From: Actinomycetes bacterium
GTDB taxonomy: Bacteria > Actinomycetota > Acidimicrobiia > Acidimicrobiales > RAAP-2
Assembly (NCBI GenBank): GCA_021787255.1
Contig: JAJYMD010000210.1
Coordinates: 1 to 12,015 of the forward strand
DNA: 12,015 bases
Reading direction: 5' to 3'
Part shown: positions 6,091 to 12,015 of the stretch, one piece after another
How the letters are laid out: every line of letters begins with the position of its first letter
How positions within the stretch are numbered: the stretch's first letter is position 1
Notes under the pieces: model-generated
What the model was told of the DNA's origin: nothing
Databases searched by the model: none
The model's input: the letters and a program-made list of their open reading frames with translations, nothing else
Made by a program: the position numbers and the translations under genes

Positions 6091-6858
6091 ATGCCGCACC
6101 GCCTGATCCTGTGGGACATCGACGGGACGCTGCTCGCGACCGGTCGCGCGGGACGTGTCGCGCTGGAGCTCGCAGCGTGCCGCGCCGCCGGGCTGGACGG
6201 GGTTCCCGAGGTCGTGATGAGCGGCAAGACCGATCCGTTGATCGTCCGGGAGCTCCTCGCCGGCGCGGGCCTCGGACCTGCAGAAGTCGAGCGCGTGCTG
6301 CCCCGCGCGCTCGAAGAGTCGCACCGGATCCTCTCGGCCGCGGCCGACCAGGTCCGCGAGGAGGGCGCCGTCCACCCCGGCGTTCGGGAGCTGCTCGAAG
6401 CGCTCTCGGGGGTCCAAGGGGTGCGCCAGAGCCTGCTCACCGGCAACATCGCGCCGAACGCCCTCTTCAAGGTGCGTGCGTTCGGGCTCGACCGCCACCT
6501 GGACACGGAGATCGGCGCCTACGGGACAGACCACGACGAGCGCGACGGCCTCGTGCCGATCGCGCTCGAGCGGGCGCGGGCGCGGCGTGGAGAGACCTAC
6601 CGCAGCGACGAGGTGTGGGTGATCGGGGACACCGCCCGGGACCTCAGCTGCGCGAGGGCCGGGGGGGTGCGCTGCCTGATCGTCGGCACTGGCCACGAGG
6701 GCTTCGACGCGGTGCGGGGCCTCGGCGCTGACGCCGTGGTCGAGAACCTGGCCCGCACCGACCTGGCGCTCGAGATCCTCGTCGGGGCCTCGGACGGCTC
6801 GGCCTCGGACGGCTCGGCCTCGGACGGCTCGGCCTCGGACGGCCGTGGCAGGGCGTAG
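6091..6858 (+). CDS. HAD-superfamily hydrolase, phosphoglycolate-phosphatase-like
   Basis: A 255-residue haloacid-dehalogenase-type phosphatase. Motif I is D9-I-D11-G-T (nucleophile Asp9, acid/base Asp11), motif II is LLTGN with Thr117, Lys127 fits motif III, and motif IV is GDTARD with Asp180 and Asp184. Residues 20-100 form a helical cap resembling the Gph/phosphoglycolate phosphatase group. The substrate cannot be read from sequence. I chose ATG at 6091 because AAGG lies 8 nt upstream; GTG at 6085 is too close to it. It follows katG in the same direction but may be insulated by the hairpin in the gap. The last 20 residues are an Ala-Ser-Asp-Gly-Ser repeat outside the fold. Its stop lies 6 bp from the end of convergent ku. 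Confidence 0.92.
   Translation: MPHRLILWDIDGTLLATGRAGRVALELAACRAAGLDGVPEVVMSGKTDPLIVRELLAGAGLGPAEVERVLPRALEESHRILSAAADQVREEGAVHPGVRELLEALSGVQGVRQSLLTGNIAPNALFKVRAFGLDRHLDTEIGAYGTDHDERDGLVPIALERARARRGETYRSDEVWVIGDTARDLSCARAGGVRCLIVGTGHEGFDAVRGLGADAVVENLARTDLALEILVGASDGSASDGSASDGSASDGRGRA
6787..6842 (+). repeat. 15-bp tandem repeat encoding ASDGS at the HAD C-terminus
   Basis: The unit GCCTCGGACGGCTCG occurs at 6787-6801, 6802-6816 and 6817-6831, with a partial fourth copy to 6842. The copies are identical, pointing to recent slippage. The unit length is a multiple of three, so copy-number change would only lengthen or shorten the tail. Confidence 0.95.
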
Positions 6859-6864
6859 GAAGGC

Positions 6865-7677
6865 TCAGGAGGCTCGAGAGGCCTGCGCGCGCGTCGCGCG
6901 CAGGCTCGCCTCGAGCGCCTGGAGGAGGTCGACCACCGGCGCACCTTCAGGGGCTCGGGGCTCCACGGCCACCGTGCCGCCGGCGCGCTTGCGTTCGATG
7001 AGGTCGGTGAGCCGCTCGCGGTATGCGTCGTGGTACTGGGCGGGGTCCCACTTGGACGTCATGGAGTCGATGAGCATCGTGGCCATCTCGAGCTCACGCG
7101 GCGACCACTCGGCCTCGACGGGCAGGCTGCCGATCTCCTCCAGCGGGTCGCGCACCTCGTCGGCGTAGAAGAGGGTCTCGACGACGAGGACGTCGGGCCG
7201 CGGCCGGACGGCGACGAGGTACTGCCTCTCGCGCAGCACGAACGTGGCGAGCGCGACCTTGCCCGCCTGCAACATCGCCTCGCGCAGCAGCCCGTAGGCG
7301 CGCTCCGCTCCCGAACCGCCGCCCTTGGCCGGGGGCGCGAGGTAGTAGCTGCGCCCGAAATAGACCGGGTCGATCTCCGCGAGGTCGACGAAGGCGGAGA
7401 CGTCCATGGTCTGCGAGCGCCCCGGGGCGACCGCGGCGATCTCTGCGGCGTCGAGCATGACGTACTCGCCACCGCCGAGGTCGTAGCCCTTGGCGACGTC
7501 CTCGTAGGGCACCTCCTCGCCGGTCCGCTCGTTCACTCGCTTGCTCCGGACCCGGTCGGAGGTGCCCGCCTGGAACTGGTGGAAGCGGATCGACCTCTCC
7601 TCGGTGGCGGCGAAGAGCGCCACGGGCACGTTCACCAGGCCGAAGCTGAGCGACCCGGTCCAGACTGCTCTGGCCAT
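6865..7677 (-). CDS. ku: bacterial Ku, DNA end-binding protein of NHEJ
   Basis: A 270-residue Ku homodimer subunit that threads onto double-strand break ends and recruits LigD. The N-terminus MARAVWTGSLSFGLVNVPV is the hallmark opening of the Ku core, followed by IRFHQFQ, the VPYEDVAKGYDL region, DPVYFGRSYYLAP and the TFVLRERQYLVAVRP block. The core runs to about residue 215. The C-terminus VVDLLQALEASL is the conserved helix implicated in LigD contact. It is followed only by a short RATRAQASRAS tail, so the long lysine-rich DNA-binding extension of some actinobacterial Ku proteins is absent. ATG at 7677 has AAGGGG upstream. It is divergent from the ligD group, separated by 218 bp, and converges on the HAD gene with a long hairpin inside its 3' end. 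All core blocks are present and it looks functional. Confidence 0.97.
   Translation of the reverse strand: MARAVWTGSLSFGLVNVPVALFAATEERSIRFHQFQAGTSDRVRSKRVNERTGEEVPYEDVAKGYDLGGGEYVMLDAAEIAAVAPGRSQTMDVSAFVDLAEIDPVYFGRSYYLAPPAKGGGSGAERAYGLLREAMLQAGKVALATFVLRERQYLVAVRPRPDVLVVETLFYADEVRDPLEEIGSLPVEAEWSPRELEMATMLIDSMTSKWDPAQYHDAYRERLTDLIERKRAGGTVAVEPRAPEGAPVVDLLQALEASLRATRAQASRAS
6872..6916. terminator. long hairpin at the HAD/ku convergence point
   Basis: GCCTGCGCGCG (6881-6891) and CGCGCGCAGGC (6895-6905) form an 11-bp perfect stem with a 3-nt loop. It is extended by GCTCGAG (6872-6878) and CTCGAGC (6910-6916). The structure lies just after the HAD stop and inside the last codons of ku. It could stop transcription from the left and stabilise the ku mRNA end. 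There is no T-run. Confidence 0.5.
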
Positions 7678-7702
7678 CGGCGTCCCCTTTCGTCGGACCT
7701 GT

Positions 7703-7747
7703 CGATCCTCGATCGACTCGATTCGGTCGATTCAACCCGATTCAACC
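7703..7747. promoter_or_regulatory. phased CGAT repeats upstream of ku
   Basis: CGAT recurs at 7703, 7710, 7719, 7728 and 7738, spaced 7-10 bp. The last three are CGATTC, and CGATTCAACC is a perfect tandem at 7728-7737 and 7738-7747. On the ku strand this gives TTGAATCG twice, usable as -35-like elements, but no good -10 follows. It lies 26-70 bp upstream of ku. The rest of the 218-bp gap (7678-7895) holds the ku ribosome site and no other signal I can support. Confidence 0.4.
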
Positions 7748-7895
7748 ACCGGTCCCCTCCTTGGAGCAGGGGCGGAGGTCCCAGGTGGCGGCGTGGCGGC
7801 CGCCTCGGCGCCCGCTCGGCCCCTACGGCGTGCCTCCATCGCCTCGCGAGGCCACCATCCACCACTCCGCCGTACCGGCTTGGAATGCTAGAGGA

Positions 7896-8378
7896 GTGCG
7901 AAGCACGGCTCGAGGACAGGTCTGCCCTCCGACCTTGCTCGCGGGCTGCGGCCCCGGGCGGGGCTCGGCCGGTTCCCGCGAAGAGCGTGGGCCCGAGGTC
8001 GCCCGGGCGGAGGCCGAGGAGGATGGGGCCTCCGAGCGCCGGGTGGCGGCCGAGGTCGCGGCGGTGCTCGCGTGCGCGACCGACGACGTGCTCGCCACGG
8101 CGCCCCTGACGTTGCCGCTCGCGCTCTCCGTGTGCATGGAGCGGCACGGCACCGGGGCCGAAGGCCTGATCGCCGCAATGCAGTCGCTGCGCCGTGCGAT
8201 CCTCGCCGTCTCGGGCCTCGATCCGCTGAGCGAGCCCGTCCCGCTCCCCGCAGGAGACTCCCGGGCGGTAGCGCTCCGGCTTGCCGACGAGCTGCGGGGC
8301 CTTCTCGCCCGGGTGGCGCGCGCGTGGGCCGCCGCGCCGGACGTCGTGGCGTCGGCCGCGGCCGCCCGGCTCGCGTAG
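7896..8378 (+). CDS. hypothetical protein between ku and ligD, Ala/Leu-rich
   Basis: I do not recognise this 160-residue protein. From about residue 50 the codons are convincingly coding, with nearly all third positions G or C, and the protein reads as amphipathic helices: RRVAAEVAAVLACATDDVLA, LTLPLALSVCMERHG, AAMQSLRRAILAVSGLD and ALRLADELRGLLARVARAW. The first 50 residues are low-complexity and doubtful. GTG at 7896 has AGAGGA directly against it, which is too close. Other in-frame starts are GTG at 7830 and 8043, so the start is uncertain. There is no signal peptide and no clear membrane span. It is divergent from ku and upstream of LigD. Its TAG is followed in the same frame, 30 nt later, by the LigD start, so it may be an accessory NHEJ factor or a remnant of a longer LigD N-terminus. 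Confidence 0.55.
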   Translation: MRSTARGQVCPPTLLAGCGPGRGSAGSREERGPEVARAEAEEDGASERRVAAEVAAVLACATDDVLATAPLTLPLALSVCMERHGTGAEGLIAAMQSLRRAILAVSGLDPLSEPVPLPAGDSRAVALRLADELRGLLARVARAWAAAPDVVASAAAARLA

Positions 8379-8408
8379 CCTGGGCGAACGCCGCGCGACC
8401 CGTCCTTC

Positions 8409-9770
8409 GTGATCCAGGAGCACCACGCCCGACAGCTCCACTGGGACCTTCGGCTCGAGCGTGACGGCGTCTACGCGTCATGGGCGGTGCCGAAGGGCTT
8501 GCCGACGGACAAGGCGACCGACCGTCTCGCGGTCCACGTCGAGGACCATCCGCTCGAGTACGGCTCGTTCGAGGGGACCATCCCGAAGGGCGAGCGCGGC
8601 GCCGGCGAGGTGAGGATCTGGGACCAGGGCACCTACGAGGCGACCGAATGGACCGACCGGGAGGTGAAGTTCCACCTCCACGGCTCGCGGGTGGACGCGA
8701 GCTTCGTCCTGTACAGGACGCACGGAGACCGCTGGATGATCCACCGAGGGGATCCCGAGCCCGGCGGTTGGGAGCCGCTTCCCGAGCGGGTCCGCCCGAT
8801 GCTCGCGGTCTCCGGAGGCCTGCCCGTCGAGCGGGGCGCGGACTGGCGGTACGAGTTCAAGTGGGATGGCGTCCGCACGATCGCGTACGTGGAGGGCGGG
8901 CGGGTCCGCCTCTCCTCGCGCGCCGAGCTCGACCGGACGGCCGCGTACCCCGAGCTCCGGACGCTCGGCGACGCGCTGGGCTCCCGTCAGGCGCTGCTCG
9001 ACGGAGAGATCGTCGCGCTCGACCAGAGCGGCCGGCCGAGCTTCCAGGCGCTCCAGCCGCGCATGCTCGTCGACGACGCCGCGCGCGCGCGTCGGCTGGC
9101 AGCGACGGTGCCGGTCACCTACATGGTGTTCGACCTCCTCCACCTCGACGGCTCCTCGACCCTCTCGTTGCCCTACGTCGAGCGGCGTCGGCTCCTCGAA
9201 GGCCTCGACCTCGCAGGCGAGCGCTGGGCGGTCCCGCCGTCGCACGAGGGGCCGGGCGCCGACGTGCTCTCCACCGCGCAGGCAGCCGGTCTCGAAGGGG
9301 TGGTCGCCAAGCGCGCCGACAGCCCCTACCGGCCGGGCCAGCGCAGCCCCGACTGGGTGAAGGTGAAGCTGCAGCGCACCCAGAGCGTTGTGATCGGAGG
9401 GTTCAGTGCGCCGAGAGGTTCGCGGGCAGGCTTCGGCGCGTTGCTGGTCGGGATCCCCGGCGAGGGGGCGACGGGCGGGCTCGGCAAGGGGGGGCTCGGC
9501 GACGGGCTCGTCTACGTGGGCAAGGTGGGGACCGGCTTCAGCGAGGAGGCGATCGCCGCGCTCGTGCCGCGCCTTCGGGCCCGGCGGCGCGCGAGCTCCC
9601 CGTTCGTCACGCCGCTGCCGCCGGCTGACGCCGCAGGCGCGACCTGGGTGGAGCCCGACCTCGTGGGGGAGGTGCGCTTCAGCGCGTGGACTCGCGCAGG
9701 GCGCATGCGCCAGCCGGCGTGGCTAGGCCTTCGCGACGTGCCGGCCGCCGACGTGGTCCGTGAGCCCTGA
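8409..9770 (+). CDS. ligD: LigD phosphoesterase-ligase (ATP-dependent NHEJ DNA ligase)
   Basis: A 453-residue two-module protein. Residues 1-120 form the 3'-phosphoesterase that trims ends, with metal and catalytic residues His5, His11, Asp13, Arg15 (EHHARQLHWDLRLE), His47 and Tyr51 (VEDHPLEY). Residues about 128-325 are the adenylation domain: nucleophile Lys151 in KWDGVR, Glu200 in DGEIV, FDLLHLDG, Glu297 and Lys301 in EGVVAKR, and WVKVK (Lys318, Lys320). The rest is the OB domain, ending WLGLRDVPAADVVREP. GTG at 8409 is the only possible start after an in-frame TAG at 8376-8378, and it has no Shine-Dalgarno sequence. The bases just before it would encode PGRTPRDPSF, which resembles the usual start of this domain, so the module looks slightly clipped. 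A Gly/Lys-rich insert (GLGKGGLGDG) lies in the OB domain. The catalytic set is complete. Confidence 0.95.
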   Translation: MIQEHHARQLHWDLRLERDGVYASWAVPKGLPTDKATDRLAVHVEDHPLEYGSFEGTIPKGERGAGEVRIWDQGTYEATEWTDREVKFHLHGSRVDASFVLYRTHGDRWMIHRGDPEPGGWEPLPERVRPMLAVSGGLPVERGADWRYEFKWDGVRTIAYVEGGRVRLSSRAELDRTAAYPELRTLGDALGSRQALLDGEIVALDQSGRPSFQALQPRMLVDDAARARRLAATVPVTYMVFDLLHLDGSSTLSLPYVERRRLLEGLDLAGERWAVPPSHEGPGADVLSTAQAAGLEGVVAKRADSPYRPGQRSPDWVKVKLQRTQSVVIGGFSAPRGSRAGFGALLVGIPGEGATGGLGKGGLGDGLVYVGKVGTGFSEEAIAALVPRLRARRRASSPFVTPLPPADAAGATWVEPDLVGEVRFSAWTRAGRMRQPAWLGLRDVPAADVVREP

Positions 9771-9796
9771 GCGCCGGGCGCCGGGTGCCACGGGAG

Positions 9797-9896
9797 CCCC
9801 GGTGCGGACCGACACCCCGGTGCGCGCCGACAACAGTGGACCTGGGCGACATCCCAGCGACCGTCCACCTGACACCCCGGTGCGCGCCGACAACAG
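9797..9896 (+). repeat. 26-bp direct repeat flanking a hairpin at the ligase/polymerase junction
   Basis: A perfect 26-bp sequence at 9811-9836 recurs at 9871-9896, 60 bp apart. An 18-bp subunit is also present in tandem at 9797-9814 (16 of 18 identical to 9815-9832). Between the copies, GTGGAC (9836-9841) and CTGGG (9842-9846) pair with CCCAG (9853-9857) and GTCCAC (9863-9868), forming a bulged hairpin. It fills most of the 127-bp gap before the preferred polymerase start. Confidence 0.85.
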
Positions 9897-9897
9897 G

Positions 9898-10812
9898 GTG
9901 GTCACGGAGGTCGAGGGGCGTCTCCTCACGCTCACCAATCTCGGCAAGCTCCTGTACCCCGAGGCCGGCTTCACGAAGGCGGACCTCATCGACTACTACG
10001 TGCGAGTCGCGCCCGTGCTCCTGCCGCACCTCCAGGGCCGCCCCGTGACCTTCGCGCGTTTCCCCGACGGGGTCGGCGGCGTGTCGTTCTTCGAAAAGCG
10101 CGTCCCGCGCGGCGCGCCGGACTGGCTGCGCGCGATCGACGTCCCGCGCTCGACCCGTACCGACATGCCGGTGATCCACGCCCCGGCGATCGGCGACGTG
10201 GCCTCGCTCGTCTGGGCTGCGAACCTCGCCGCGCTGGAGCTGCACGTGCCCCTCTGGAGGAGCCGGCGGCCCGCGGAGTACGGGCCTTTCGACCAGATGG
10301 TGTTCGACCTCGACCCCGGTGCGCCCGCGACGATCGTCGAGTGCTGCGCGGTGGCCCAGACCATCGCCCGCGTGCTCGCGGAGCGGGGGCTCGCGCCCGC
10401 GCGTGCGAAGACGAGCGGGAAGAAAGGCCTTCAGCTGTACGTGGCGCTCCAGCCGGAGCGGCCGTGGGAGCCGGTGCGCGAGGAAGCGTTGGAGATCGCC
10501 CGCACCGTCGAGCGCGACCACCGGGACCTCGTCGTCGTGAAGATGCGCAAGGACCTGCGTCCGGGGAAGGTGCTCATCGACTGGAGCCAGAACCTGCCCG
10601 CGAAGACGACGGTCGCGGCGTACTCGTTGCGGGCGCTGGCGCGTCCGTCGGTGTCCACGCCGGTGACGATGGAGGAGGTCGCGGCGTGCGCGGCAGCCGG
10701 CGACCCGGAGATGCTGCGCTTCGGCCCCGCCGACGTGCTCGAGCGCGTCGCGCGTCTCGGCGACCTGTTCTCGGCGCACCACTCCGCGCGGCTGGCAGGA
10801 TCGGGTCCATGA
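9898..10812 (+). CDS. ligD: LigD polymerase (primase-like) module
   Basis: A 304-residue stand-alone LigD polymerase of the archaeo-eukaryotic primase fold. It fills gaps at broken ends, preferring ribonucleotides. Metal-binding aspartates are Asp137 and Asp139 in MVFDLDPG and Asp228 in VLIDWSQN. The nucleotide-binding block KTSGKKGLQLYVAL (residues 171-184) is present. The N-terminal phosphate-binding region LTNLGKLLYPEAGFTKADLIDYY matches the family. I chose GTG at 9898 because homology begins VTEVEGRLLTLTN. The frame is open back to GTG 9760, which overlaps the ligase stop and would add 46 repeat-encoded residues. The ligase module is in a different frame, so this is a genuinely separate ORF. 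The gene order phosphoesterase-ligase then polymerase matches the domain order of fused Pseudomonas LigD. The next gene overlaps its stop by ATGA. Confidence 0.94.
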   Translation: MVTEVEGRLLTLTNLGKLLYPEAGFTKADLIDYYVRVAPVLLPHLQGRPVTFARFPDGVGGVSFFEKRVPRGAPDWLRAIDVPRSTRTDMPVIHAPAIGDVASLVWAANLAALELHVPLWRSRRPAEYGPFDQMVFDLDPGAPATIVECCAVAQTIARVLAERGLAPARAKTSGKKGLQLYVALQPERPWEPVREEALEIARTVERDHRDLVVVKMRKDLRPGKVLIDWSQNLPAKTTVAAYSLRALARPSVSTPVTMEEVAACAAAGDPEMLRFGPADVLERVARLGDLFSAHHSARLAGSGP

Positions 10813-11756
10813 TCGACGCGCATCACCACCTGTGGAACCCGGACGTCCGGGAGTACGGCTGGCTCATGGGAGGCCAGGTGTGGGCGAGCGACGAGGAGCT
10901 CGCCAGGCTGCGCCGGCCCTTCACGCTCGCAGAGCTGGCCCCGCTCGCGGCAAGCGCCGGGGTGACCGGCACCGTGGTCGTCCAGACCGTGAACGACTCG
11001 TGGGAGACGCACGATCTGCTGGCGATGGCAGCCGGGATGGATCCCTATGGCGGCTCGGTCGGCGCCAGGCACGCCAACGGGCTGATCCTCGGCGTCGTGG
11101 GCTGGGTGGACCTCGTCGCAGGGGACGTTGAACAGGCCGTTTCCCGGCTGCGCTCGAAGCCGGGCGGGCGGCTCCTGCGCGGCGTGCGGCACCCGTTGCT
11201 GGGCGAGCCCGACCCGAACTGGCTGACCCGGTCCGAGGTGCTGGCTGGGCTGCGCGAGCTGGGTGAAGCGCGGCTGTGCTTCGACGTCGTCGCACTGCCC
11301 GGCCAGCTCGAGGCGGCGGTCGGTGCTGCACGGTCGGTGCCGGAGCTGAGCTTCGTGCTGGACCACATGGGCGGGCCGCCCGCCTCGACACGGGACCCAG
11401 CCGGTGACAGCGCTCGCGCGTGGGCGGGCGCGATCCGGGACCTGGGCGCGCTTTCGAACGTGACGTGCAAACTGTCGGGCATCCACGGCGCCTCTGCGCG
11501 CGCGGAGGAGCTGCGCCCGTTCTTCGACACGGTGCTGGAAGCCTTCGGCCCCGAGCGGCTCCTGTTCGGCTCCGACTGGCCCGTCTCGTCGCTCACGGCC
11601 GGCTACGGCGCGGTCTTGGAGCTCTACAGGGAGCTCACCGCCTCGCTGACCCGTGCCGAGCAGGACGCGATCTTCGAGGGGACGGCACGACGGGTCTACG
11701 GTTTGGAGCCGCAAGGCACCGGTGACGATCCGGCGGCGGTTCCCGGAAGCCCGTGA
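10809..11756 (+). CDS. amidohydrolase-2 family metal-dependent hydrolase
   Basis: A 315-residue TIM-barrel hydrolase of the Amidohydrolase_2 group, which includes sugar lactonases such as L-rhamnono-/L-fucono-lactonase and dicarboxylate hydrolases. Metal-site features are H5 and H7 in MIDAHHHLWNP, RGVRHPLL (residues 124-131), His186 in VLDHMGGP, KLSG, and Asp256 in LLFGSDWPVS. The opening DAHHHLW and closing FGSDWPV fit the lactonase-like subgroup best, but the substrate is not determined. It is full length. The ATG overlaps the polymerase stop (ATGA), so translation is coupled to the NHEJ genes. This is odd for a metabolic enzyme and may simply reflect operon packing. There is no signal peptide, so it should be cytoplasmic. 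Confidence 0.9.
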   Translation: MIDAHHHLWNPDVREYGWLMGGQVWASDEELARLRRPFTLAELAPLAASAGVTGTVVVQTVNDSWETHDLLAMAAGMDPYGGSVGARHANGLILGVVGWVDLVAGDVEQAVSRLRSKPGGRLLRGVRHPLLGEPDPNWLTRSEVLAGLRELGEARLCFDVVALPGQLEAAVGAARSVPELSFVLDHMGGPPASTRDPAGDSARAWAGAIRDLGALSNVTCKLSGIHGASARAEELRPFFDTVLEAFGPERLLFGSDWPVSSLTAGYGAVLELYRELTASLTRAEQDAIFEGTARRVYGLEPQGTGDDPAAVPGSP

Positions 11757-11851
11757 CGGGGCCCACGCTGCAGTCGTTCGGCTCCGATCTCGTCACCTTC
11801 CTACGCCGAACCGGCTCTCCCCTCGAGGACGAGCTGCGCGGGCTCGGTTGA
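11753..11851 (+). CDS. possible tiny ORF (32 aa) coupled to the amidohydrolase
   Basis: A GTG at 11753 overlaps the amidohydrolase stop as GTGA and opens a 32-codon frame reading TLQSFGSDLVTFLRRTGSPL then EDELRGLG. The mix of hydrophobic and charged residues resembles an amphipathic helix, and codon use is like its neighbours. I do not recognise it. It may be a real coupled micro-protein, a decayed gene end or chance. Confidence 0.3.
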   Translation: MTGPTLQSFGSDLVTFLRRTGSPLEDELRGLG

Positions 11852-11890
11852 CCGACGGCTGCAACTGGCGGCGGCCTCCGGCGGGCCCTG

Positions 11891-11941
11891 ACCGGTGACC
11901 TCACCGTCGAGGCCACGCCGAAGCCGAGGTCGTCTCTCGGC
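11891..11941. terminator. weak hairpins between the convergent gene ends
   Basis: CGGTG (11893-11897) and CACCG (11902-11906) form a 5-bp stem with a tetraloop. GCCGAG (11923-11928) and CTCGGC (11936-11941) form a second stem just downstream of the leftward gene's stop. Neither has a T-run. Bidirectional termination is plausible here but weakly supported. Confidence 0.3.
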
Positions 11942-11946
11942 CGCGC

Positions 11947-12015
11947 TCAGAGCTTGTAACCGAGCGTGCGCAAGAGCAGCTTCCTCTCCGACTCGTCGGC
12001 GTCGGTCTCGACGCC
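11947..12015 (-). CDS. C-terminal end of an unidentified gene, cut by window edge
   Basis: The minus strand enters from the right edge in an open frame reading GVETDADESERKLLLRTL then GYKL and a TGA stop at 11949-11947. The codons are coding-like, and the acidic-then-Leu-rich ending looks like a genuine protein C-terminus. Only 22 residues are visible, so no family can be named. It converges on the amidohydrolase group. Confidence 0.55.
   Translation of the reverse strand, partial: GVETDADESERKLLLRTLGYKL

Noticed and set aside
7030..8109. 359-codon plus-strand ORF over ku
   Set aside because: Antisense shadow of ku, which has all family motifs; the extension past ku is low complexity.
9811..9896. 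Direct repeat as a minimal CRISPR
   Set aside because: Only two perfect copies, a spacer that is itself palindromic, and no cas genes nearby.
9679..10782. 367-codon minus-strand ORF over the LigD polymerase
   Set aside because: Antisense shadow; the repeated GAHRGV segments simply reflect the direct repeat at 9811-9896.
10431..11714. 427-codon minus-strand ORF over the amidohydrolase
   Set aside because: Antisense shadow of a gene with clear metal-site motifs.

Overview
The window is high-GC DNA with strongly G/C-biased third codon positions, many GTG starts and actinobacterial gene content: a KatG that aligns almost residue for residue with mycobacterial KatG, a FurA-type regulator divergent from it, PIN/ribbon-helix-helix toxin-antitoxin pairs, and a Ku/LigD end-joining set with LigD in two parts. 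I infer a GC-rich actinobacterium; genus cannot be read from sequence alone. No rRNA, tRNA, CRISPR array or insertion sequence was recognised.

Region 1 (1-1310) holds two type II toxin-antitoxin modules facing each other. A Phd/YefM-type antitoxin (cut by the left edge) and a PIN toxin lie on +. A ribbon-helix-helix antitoxin and a second PIN toxin lie on -, apparently read from a leaderless extended -10 promoter.

Region 2 (1311-3105) holds a universal stress protein (-), a small unrecognised ORF (-) and a RibD C-terminal-domain reductase (+).

Region 3 (2960-6023) is an oxidative-stress unit. furA (-) and katG (+) diverge from a 184-bp intergenic region with a consensus -35 box and a short palindrome between the two predicted start sites. 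The furA frame runs past its normal end and overlaps the 3' end of the reductase gene in antisense.

Region 4 (6091-11851) begins with a HAD phosphatase whose C-terminus carries a 15-bp tandem repeat. It faces ku across a long hairpin. Divergent from ku is a rightward group: an unrecognised alanine/leucine-rich protein, LigD phosphoesterase-ligase, LigD polymerase, an amidohydrolase overlapping the polymerase by ATGA, and possibly a tiny ORF overlapping the amidohydrolase by GTGA. Ku binds and bridges broken DNA ends; the LigD modules trim, fill and seal them. The ligase and polymerase modules are separated by a 26-bp direct repeat flanking a hairpin. The ligase frame is separated from the upstream gene only by an in-frame TAG.

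The right edge (11947-12015) holds the last 22 codons of an unidentified leftward gene.

The oddest parts are the ku-ligD arrangement (in-frame TAG, no visible ribosome site, repeat-bearing junction) and the furA-katG control region. I did not find a clearly new multi-gene system; the candidates are listed as findings with tests.
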